5,149 nt of DNA, from positions 1-5,149 of the forward strand of contig CAYVDH010000219.1 of NCBI GenBank assembly GCA_964450355.1, read 5' to 3'. A program made the position numbers and the translations under genes. The notes beneath the pieces were generated by a model. The model ran no database searches. It was not told the DNA's origin and saw nothing but the letters and a program-made list of their open reading frames with translations. This document shows positions 1 to 5,149 of this stretch, piece after piece. The DNA comes from CAYVDH01 sp964450355 (GTDB lineage: Bacteria > Bacteroidota > Bacteroidia > NS11-12g > UBA955). Positions within the stretch are counted from its first letter, which is position 1; each line of letters opens with the position of its first letter.

Positions 1-15
1 TAATAAATAAAAATA

Positions 16-336
16 ATGGCAAAGCATTTTACAGATTCAAGTTGGGAAAGTGAAGTTTTAAACTCTGAAGTACCAGTATTAGTAGATTTTTGGGCAGAAT
101 GGTGCGGACCTTGTCGCATGATTGGGCCTTTAGTAGAAGAATTATCAGTAGAGTATGCTGGTAAAGCATCTATTGGGAAATTAAATGTAGATGAAAATTC
201 AGCAGTATCATCAAAATATGGTATTCGTTCAATACCTACCATCTTGATTTTTAAAGGCGGTGAAGTAGTGGATAAAATAGTTGGAGCTGTACCAAAAAAC
301 ATGATTGCTCAAAAGATTGATGCACAATTGAATTGA
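16..336 (+). CDS. trxA: Thioredoxin, classical TrxA type
   Basis: This is a cytoplasmic thiol-disulfide oxidoreductase that keeps protein cysteines reduced and donates electrons to enzymes such as ribonucleotide reductase and peroxiredoxins; thioredoxin reductase recycles it. The 106-residue length is normal for bacterial thioredoxin. Visible hallmarks are FWAEWCGPC with redox cysteines C30 and C33, the buried Asp24 on the preceding strand, the cis-proline loop RSIPT with P74, and the FKGGE turn near residues 79-83. There is no signal peptide or membrane segment, which argues against a periplasmic thioredoxin-like protein. The ATG at 16 follows an A/T-only leader with no Shine-Dalgarno motif, usual in Bacteroidota. 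The gene is followed 28 nt later by a strong terminator, so it ends its transcription unit. Only 15 nt of upstream sequence is visible, so its promoter and any upstream operon partner are unknown. The family assignment is essentially certain; the specific reduction partners are inferred from the family. Confidence 0.97.
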   Translation: MAKHFTDSSWESEVLNSEVPVLVDFWAEWCGPCRMIGPLVEELSVEYAGKASIGKLNVDENSAVSSKYGIRSIPTILIFKGGEVVDKIVGAVPKNMIAQKIDAQLN

Positions 337-364
337 TTTTTTTAAGTTTTATTTTTATATTGAC

Positions 365-395
365 AAAAGCGATATCGAATGGTATCGCTTTTTTT
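365..395 (+). terminator. Intrinsic terminator after trxA
   Basis: A perfect 10-bp stem, AAAAGCGATA (365-374) with TATCGCTTTT (383-392), can be extended by a U-G wobble (375/382) and a C-G pair (376/381) to close a GAAT tetraloop. The right arm runs into seven consecutive T at 389-395. This is a textbook Rho-independent terminator for trxA. The reverse strand has only a short, interrupted T run (TTTTGTCA), so it probably works in one direction. It should separate thioredoxin transcription from the two-component operon downstream. Confidence 0.92.
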
Positions 396-427
396 ATGTA
401 ATTCAATCTGCCATTTGCACTAATCAC

Positions 428-462
428 TTTGCAGTATTTTTCATTAAATTAGTTATGAATTG
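428..462 (+). promoter_or_regulatory. Weak candidate promoter for the two-component operon
   Basis: A promoter is expected between the terminator (395) and the response-regulator ATG (498). The best I can find by eye is TTTG at 428-431, resembling the Bacteroidota -33 element, with TATGAATTG at 454-462 as a poor match to the TAnnTTTG -7 element about 22 nt later. The -7 match is imperfect and the spacing slightly long. This is a guess at position, although some promoter in this 100-nt gap is likely. Confidence 0.22.
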
Positions 463-472
463 AACTAAATTA
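445..472. repeat. Imperfect inverted repeat upstream of the response regulator (possible operator)
   Basis: TAAATTAGTT (445-454) and AACTAAATTA (463-472) are inverted copies with 9 of 10 positions matching and an 8-nt centre. The inner six pairs, TTAGTT/AACTAA, are perfect. The site ends 25 nt before the response-regulator start and overlaps the weak promoter candidate. Symmetric AT-rich sites of this size are typical of dimeric HTH regulators, so autoregulation by the downstream LuxR-type protein is possible. It lacks a T-tract, so it is not a terminator. In DNA this AT-rich, chance symmetry is a serious alternative. Confidence 0.35.
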
Positions 473-497
473 CAAAACTTTTCCTCAAATTTGAAAC

Positions 498-1157
498 ATG
501 GATATTAAATTAGCCATAGTAGATGATATTTCAGTAAACAGAAAAACCATTAAAGAAAAGCTTTCAAGTTTTCCTGAAATAAATATCATTTATGAAGCAG
601 AAAATGGATTAGAGTTTGTTGAAAGTTTAAATCAAAATGCACAATTAATTGAATTGGATATTGTGTTAATGGATTTAGAAATGCCCAAAATGAATGGGAT
701 AGAAGCTATAATAAAAGCAAAAGATAGAGCACCAAATATCAAATTCATTATTCTTACTGTGTTTGAAGATAATGATAAAATATTTGAAGCCATTAAAGCT
801 GGTGCTCATGGTTATTTGCTTAAAGAAGACAATGCAATAAATATAGTAGATGCAATAAACAATGTGCACATTCACAATGGGATTCCTATGAGTCCTTCTA
901 TTGCCAGAAAAGTTATGCAGTTGATGTTATTAAACAACAACTTTGAATTGGTAAAATCTGAAGCAAGTGGATTAAGTGCTAGAGAAAATGAAGTGTTGAA
1001 AGGATTAGTTGCTGGCAAAAATTACAAGAAAATAGGGGAAGATTTATTTATATCTCCACTTACAGTTAGGAAACACGTAGCTAATATTTATGAAAAATTA
1101 CATGTACACAATAAGGCTCAAATCATTAACATGGCACATGAAAAAAAATGGTTTTAA
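498..1157 (+). CDS. Two-component response regulator, NarL/LuxR (FixJ) family
   Basis: This is a cytoplasmic DNA-binding response regulator of 219 residues, the normal length for a REC-HTH protein. The receiver domain covers about residues 3-121: acidic pair D9/D10, phospho-acceptor D59 in LMDLEMPKMNG, switch threonine T87 in ILTVF, and conserved K109 in LLKED. After a linker of about 35 residues, a LuxR-type HTH spans about 159-210, beginning LSARENEVL, with the recognition-helix region SPLTVRKHVANIYEKL at 186-201. All catalytic residues are present, so it should be phosphorylatable. The ATG at 498 follows an A-rich leader without a Shine-Dalgarno motif; the receiver starts immediately after it, which supports this start. 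The histidine kinase gene begins 3 nt after the TAA in the same frame, so the two are surely co-transcribed and probably cognate. Target genes cannot be read from the window, but an inverted repeat just upstream may be its own operator. Confidence 0.96.
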   Translation: MDIKLAIVDDISVNRKTIKEKLSSFPEINIIYEAENGLEFVESLNQNAQLIELDIVLMDLEMPKMNGIEAIIKAKDRAPNIKFIILTVFEDNDKIFEAIKAGAHGYLLKEDNAINIVDAINNVHIHNGIPMSPSIARKVMQLMLLNNNFELVKSEASGLSARENEVLKGLVAGKNYKKIGEDLFISPLTVRKHVANIYEKLHVHNKAQIINMAHEKKWF

Positions 1158-1160
1158 ATC

Positions 1161-3044
1161 ATGCTTAAACAGTTTTCATACTTTGTTTTTTTCTTAGTTC
1201 TTACTATATACGCTTGTCAATCGGGGAAAAAAAACAATAAAATTGATAAAACTACAGAATACAAGGAATTGTATTCAATTGCTGATTCGCTTGGAAATAT
1301 CAATCTCGATGTGCAAGACAGCGTAATTAACGAATTAATTAAAGTAGCTGAAGAAACAAAAAATGATAGTTTAATTATTCAAGCGTATTTATTAAAAACC
1401 AAAGCTTTAATTGATTTGCAATTGTTTGAAGAAGCGTTGAATATTAACAATAAAACTGCTCAATTGTGTTTGAATACAAAAGACAGTAATTTTTTAATTT
1501 TAAATAAATACAATTTAGGGCTCATTTATCTTCAAACTTACAAATGCAAAGAAGCTATAGAAATATTTAATGAGTTAAGGTCTTATTACCTTAGAAATAA
1601 TAATACATTAAAATTAATAAACAGTACTGCTAATATTGGATGGGCTTATTATTACAATTTGCAATATAATAACGCAATTAAATATACTAAAGAAGCTATA
1701 CAAATATCAAATCAAAATAATGTTAATATTCAATTAGGAGATTTGTTTCAAAGATTAGCTGTGTTATTCGTTGAAATAAAAGAGCTAGACAGTTCGGAAT
1801 ATTATTTTGCTAAATCTAATGAAGCATACATTCATATAAACAATTACATAGGCCAAGCATACAATATCAACAACATGGGAGGTTTGTTTTATCATGCTAA
1901 AGCATTTGATAAGGCTATCAATTATTATCAAAAAGCACTGAAATTGTTTGATTCTTTAGGAATGGGGAATGAAATAGGAAATGTTTACAACAACATAGGT
2001 ATTTCATACAAAGACAAAGGCAATTATGAGCAGGCAGAAACATATTTAAACAAAGCTCTAAAAGAAGTGGAATTAATTGAAAATAAAAGTCTAAAAGCCA
2101 GTATATATAAAAATCTTGCGTTGCTTTATTCATCCACTAAAGAATATCAAAAATCGTCTCAGTATTACAAAAAACACATTGATGCATACAGTGAATTTAC
2201 AGATGAAAATAATCATAAAATATTAGAGGAGTTAAACATTAAATATGAAAATTCTAAAAAGGAAAAACTAATTTCGGATTTAAACAATCAAAAATTAGAG
2301 GTTGATAAAAAGTTTAATTTGACTTTTTCATTGATATCTATTATAGTTGTTGTTTTTGGTTTTAGCTTGATGATGTATTTGCAGAAAAAAAAGAAAATAG
2401 AGTTGTTAACCAATATAAAAAATCAAAAAAATGAGTTAGAGAAAATCAAGTTAGCCGAAGAAAATGAAAGGCAAAGGATTGGTAAAAATTTGCATGACAA
2501 CATGGGAGCTTATGCAACCTCTATCATAGCAGGAGTAGATAACTTGTTAGAGCATAAAAATTACGATTTTCAAACTATTGAAAACATAAAAAACAATGCC
2601 AACCAAATGTTAGTTAACTTAAGGGAAAACATCACTATTTTAAATAACAAAGAAAGTAGTTTGATGGAAACCATTGACCAATTTAAGCAATTTGCTATTA
2701 AAATTATGCAAAATTATGAGCATATTGATTATGAATTCAACGATAATATTACAAATGATTTCAAATTAAATGCAGTTAAAGTTGTGCATTTACAATCTGT
2801 ATTAAGCGAAATGTTGCACAATGCAATTAAACATAGCCAATGCAAATCCATATCCTTTTTATTTAGCGAAGAAAATGGCAAATATCATATAGGTATAGTT
2901 GATGATGGAATAGGATTTAATCCCGAAAATTCAACTATTGGCAACGGTTTTAAAAATTTAAAATGGAGAGCCGAACAATTGAATGCTGAGTTTATTATAC
3001 ATTCTAATGAAAATGGTACGAAAGTTAGTTTAGTCTTGAATTAA
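1161..3044 (+). CDS. TPR-containing sensor histidine kinase, HisKA_3 (NarL-partner) family
   Basis: This is the predicted membrane sensor kinase for the response regulator encoded immediately upstream. Residues 1-18 form a hydrophobic signal sequence ending IYA before C19, a plausible though imperfect lipobox (Tyr at -2), so the N-terminus may be lipidated. About seven TPR-like helical pairs follow: near 70-104, 109-143, 151-184, 190-225, 232-266, 273-306 and 313-346. The fifth and sixth are the most canonical. A charged, probably coiled-coil stretch (about 350-385) leads to one membrane helix at about 387-407, then a second coiled coil (408-442). The dimerisation/phosphotransfer box is ERQRIGKNLHD with phospho-accepting H445. 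The HATPase_c domain shows the N box EMLHNAIKHS (550-559), G1 box DDGIGF (581-586) and G2 box GNGFKNL (594-600). The TPR array is inferred to be periplasmic, binding an unknown protein or peptide. At the position where DesK-type kinases carry the phosphatase Gln, there is A450. The start lies 3 nt after the regulator's stop with no Shine-Dalgarno motif, suggesting coupled translation. Confidence 0.95.
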   Translation: MLKQFSYFVFFLVLTIYACQSGKKNNKIDKTTEYKELYSIADSLGNINLDVQDSVINELIKVAEETKNDSLIIQAYLLKTKALIDLQLFEEALNINNKTAQLCLNTKDSNFLILNKYNLGLIYLQTYKCKEAIEIFNELRSYYLRNNNTLKLINSTANIGWAYYYNLQYNNAIKYTKEAIQISNQNNVNIQLGDLFQRLAVLFVEIKELDSSEYYFAKSNEAYIHINNYIGQAYNINNMGGLFYHAKAFDKAINYYQKALKLFDSLGMGNEIGNVYNNIGISYKDKGNYEQAETYLNKALKEVELIENKSLKASIYKNLALLYSSTKEYQKSSQYYKKHIDAYSEFTDENNHKILEELNIKYENSKKEKLISDLNNQKLEVDKKFNLTFSLISIIVVVFGFSLMMYLQKKKKIELLTNIKNQKNELEKIKLAEENERQRIGKNLHDNMGAYATSIIAGVDNLLEHKNYDFQTIENIKNNANQMLVNLRENITILNNKESSLMETIDQFKQFAIKIMQNYEHIDYEFNDNITNDFKLNAVKVVHLQSVLSEMLHNAIKHSQCKSISFLFSEENGKYHIGIVDDGIGFNPENSTIGNGFKNLKWRAEQLNAEFIIHSNENGTKVSLVLN

Positions 3045-3045
3045 A

Positions 3046-5148
3046 TTATTTCTCGTCCCCAAACTCTTCACCCTCACCAAAACAATTGAATATCGATTTA
3101 GCAATGGCATCATTTATTTTTAATTGACTGTCTAATGCTTTTTTTCTATTGATTTCTTTTACATTAAATTGTTCATGAGCTATTTCTTTGAAAAAGTCTT
3201 GCTCCATGTTGTCGTTTAATTTTCCTAAATATTTTCTTACATTGCTTTCACTTGTGATGGATAAAGTCATATTATAGCTCCTGTCTTTTGCTTTTTTAAG
3301 GTTTTCAAAATAAATTTTATCTCCCTTAAATCCAATTGCAATCACGTTGTAATTTAAAAATCCATTGAGTTTTTCAACAAATAATTTGTTTTTTTCTTCC
3401 ATTTTTTGAAAACTATTCAATTTGTCTGGAATCAAATACACATTGACCTTTTCAAATTCTTTTCTGTTAGTGATGGTAATAGAAATAGGAGTGTATGTAA
3501 TTTCTGCCTTTTTACCACTTGGGTCAACATAGGTCATGCTGCTTCTTGTTAAAGTTGCCTCAGTGACATAATAATCTAAGTTTTTCCAACCTGTAGTATT
3601 GATTTCTACATTGTAATATGCCTCTGCAGGAGCAGGGTTAAGTATAGGACATTCTCTGGTTTGACCTAATTGCTCGTAACTTTTTATGAGGTTTAAGCAC
3701 AATTCATCATTAAATACTTCCGATTTTCTGTATTCTTCAAACATTTTAAAGTTTTTTTCTTCCTCAATAGCCTTAGAATTATCAATACTTATTTGTTTAT
3801 TGAATTGCTCCCACATTTTTTGAGAAGCCATGCGGTATGCTTTTTCTTTGGTGATGAAATATTCTGATAATTTGGTTTGTAAGCCCGAACTTATTTTCAC
3901 ACCACCATCTTTTCTCTCATAATAATTTAAAAATTGTTCCTTGATTATCCCACTACTCATGCTAGCACATATACTATCACTGTAATACATTGGTCTGTTT
4001 AAGTTATTAATGTATATATTAAAATAGATATCGGTACACAAAGTATGCATGAATTTTATGCGTTTTTCAAATTCTTTAGTTGCTAAAATGGTGTGGTTAA
4101 ATGTATTATTTTTAATGGCTTTTATTTTACTTGGGTCTATTTGATATGCTGGAAAATCAAAACTCATTGCCGAATCTATTTGGTAAATGTTTGAATTATA
4201 TGTAATTGAATCAATATTTTGATAGTATTTATAGTTAATAATACCTTTATTAGTAGGACCTTTAGGAGTTTGGACATCCTTATATTTATAAATATTATTT
4301 TGTTCAGGGATTAAATAATCTAAATTATACATATTATACCCACTAAATGAATAATACAGGCTATCGGTGTATTTTCTATTTGTATGATTCAATTTTAAAG
4401 CCTTTAAAGTTGGTAAGTAATTTTCAGGATAAAAATCCAGTTGTGACATGTCAAAAGTCTTTAATTCTTTTTCAATTTTTTTGGGATTAATCCAGTTAAT
4501 TTCTCCTTTCTCATTCATTTGTCCATCAAATAACATCATGTTTGGATTTATCTTGTTAGTAGGAACATTGACATCTAAAGATTTCCTTAATTGAACTTTT
4601 TCATTGCCCACTTTTGCTTCTATATTAAACATGCCAGCGGTGCTTAAAAGTTTGCCATCTGAGGTTGTGCTCAATCCTTTTTTTACGATGTCATAGGGCG
4701 ATAAAGCTTCTTCAATCATTAATTCTACTTCATCGCTTTTTGTGTCAAATGCATTGGCTGGAATTCCAATGATAATACCCCCAGGAGTTTCTATCACTGT
4801 GTCTTTTTCATTGTTGATATTGAATGTGAATTTATTGTCTTTTACATTGCTCTCTTTTTCTGATTTTACATTTTTTATAGTGAAAAATATCAATGCTCCA
4901 ATTACTATGATAGTAAATGCGATTATCGAAGATTTTACTAATTTTAATTTTAGTTTTTGTTTTATGAACGATCTTTGAATGTCGTTTTTTATGCCTATTT
5001 TGTTCAAACTTTCAATGATGTTTTTTTGTATATCAAATTCTTGTTTTAAGTAAGGGTTGTTTTTTAATTCTTCTTCAAAATTTATTCTTTCTGTTTCACT
5101 CATTTCCCCTCTTAAATATTGTTCTATTATTTCAGTGTAATTATTCAT
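3046..5148 (-). CDS. Single-pass membrane protein with anti-sigma-like N-terminus and large ZU5-like ectodomain
   Basis: This 700-residue protein has no assigned function that I recognise. Residues 4-40 (YTEIIEQYLRGEMSETER, then an E-rich helix and NNPYLKQEF) match the short helical motif at the start of many Bacteroidota anti-sigma factors and related membrane regulators. The first 370 residues contain no cysteine, so the HxxxCxxC zinc motif of ZAS anti-sigma factors is absent. A basic stretch (KQKLKLKLVK) precedes one membrane helix at about 73-91, implying N-in/C-out topology with about 609 residues outside the cytoplasm. Residues 117-178, including TPGGIIIGIPANAF and GLSTTSDGKLLSTAGMF, resemble a ZU5-like beta domain. 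A second beta-rich segment follows at about 510-610. All five cysteines (C371, C394, C484, C500, C689) are in the ectodomain. The C-terminus is acidic. The ATG is one base from the window edge, so the leader and upstream partner are unseen. An anti-sigma or envelope-sensing role is inference; a structural cell-surface role is also possible. Confidence 0.85.
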   Translation of the reverse strand: MNNYTEIIEQYLRGEMSETERINFEEELKNNPYLKQEFDIQKNIIESLNKIGIKNDIQRSFIKQKLKLKLVKSSIIAFTIIVIGALIFFTIKNVKSEKESNVKDNKFTFNINNEKDTVIETPGGIIIGIPANAFDTKSDEVELMIEEALSPYDIVKKGLSTTSDGKLLSTAGMFNIEAKVGNEKVQLRKSLDVNVPTNKINPNMMLFDGQMNEKGEINWINPKKIEKELKTFDMSQLDFYPENYLPTLKALKLNHTNRKYTDSLYYSFSGYNMYNLDYLIPEQNNIYKYKDVQTPKGPTNKGIINYKYYQNIDSITYNSNIYQIDSAMSFDFPAYQIDPSKIKAIKNNTFNHTILATKEFEKRIKFMHTLCTDIYFNIYINNLNRPMYYSDSICASMSSGIIKEQFLNYYERKDGGVKISSGLQTKLSEYFITKEKAYRMASQKMWEQFNKQISIDNSKAIEEEKNFKMFEEYRKSEVFNDELCLNLIKSYEQLGQTRECPILNPAPAEAYYNVEINTTGWKNLDYYVTEATLTRSSMTYVDPSGKKAEITYTPISITITNRKEFEKVNVYLIPDKLNSFQKMEEKNKLFVEKLNGFLNYNVIAIGFKGDKIYFENLKKAKDRSYNMTLSITSESNVRKYLGKLNDNMEQDFFKEIAHEQFNVKEINRKKALDSQLKINDAIAKSIFNCFGEGEEFGDEK

Positions 5149-5149
5149 G

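Noticed and set aside
370..377. Perfect palindrome CGATATCG as a possible protein-binding site
   Set aside because: It is explained by the left arm and loop of the trxA terminator hairpin.
414..435. Near-direct repeat TTTGCACT / TTTGCAGT, 14 nt apart
   Set aside because: It is only 8 bp with one mismatch, and the spacing fits neither one nor two helical turns; most likely chance in AT-rich DNA.
675..875. A 66-codon open frame antisense to the response regulator
   Set aside because: It lies wholly inside the receiver-domain coding sequence, its translation is low-complexity and rich in Ile, Phe, Tyr and Cys, and it has no recognisable domain. It is a by-product of the AT-rich sense gene.
1141..1234. 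Two runs of eight A (1141-1148 at the regulator's end, 1227-1234 just after the kinase's lipobox-like cysteine) as possible phase-variation or slippage sites
   Set aside because: Runs of this length are expected in Lys/Asn-rich genes of an AT-rich genome, both genes are intact through them, and no alternative frame gives a sensible product.
1918..2133. A 71-codon open frame antisense to the kinase TPR region
   Set aside because: It mirrors well-conserved TPR codons, its product is Leu/Cys-rich without a domain, and no promoter or leader supports it.
4742..4978. A 78-codon plus-strand open frame opposite the anti-sigma-like gene, with a hydrophobic product
   Set aside because: The hydrophobicity is the antisense reflection of the membrane-helix and ZU5-like coding region; there is no independent evidence of a gene.

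Overview
The window is AT-rich (two lines I counted were 30% and 33% G+C). It carries four protein genes with A-rich leaders and no clear Shine-Dalgarno sequences. Gene types and style point to a member of the Bacteroidota: a LuxR-type response regulator paired with a tetratricopeptide (TPR) histidine kinase, and a membrane protein with the short zinc-less anti-sigma-like N-terminus common in that phylum. I cannot place it at genus level.

Layout: (1) 16-336 (+), a complete classical thioredoxin with WCGPC active site, followed by a strong intrinsic terminator at 365-395. (2) 396-497, a short intergenic stretch that must hold the promoter of the next operon; it has an imperfect inverted repeat at 445-472 and only a weak promoter candidate. 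(3) 498-1157 and 1161-3044 (+), a two-gene two-component operon: a NarL/LuxR-family response regulator, then a TPR sensor kinase, 3 nt apart and in the same frame. (4) 3046-5148 (-), a 700-residue single-pass membrane protein converging on the kinase gene with one base between the stop codons. Its start codon lies one base inside the window edge, so its upstream region cannot be seen.

How the parts may work together: the kinase is predicted to put its TPR array in the periplasm, pass a signal through one membrane helix and a coiled coil to a HisKA_3/HATPase core, and phosphorylate Asp59 of the response regulator, which then binds DNA through its C-terminal HTH. The convergent gene looks like a second, separate envelope-to-cytoplasm device: a small cytosolic anti-sigma-like segment, one membrane helix and about 600 extracytoplasmic residues including a ZU5-like beta segment. 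If so, its partner would be an ECF sigma factor just past the right edge. Thioredoxin is insulated by its terminator and is probably functionally unrelated.

I saw no mobile element, CRISPR array, tRNA or rRNA. Nothing here is clearly a new system. The points most worth a second look are the missing phosphatase-type residue in the kinase, the large poorly characterised ectodomain of the minus-strand protein, and the zero-spacer convergent junction.
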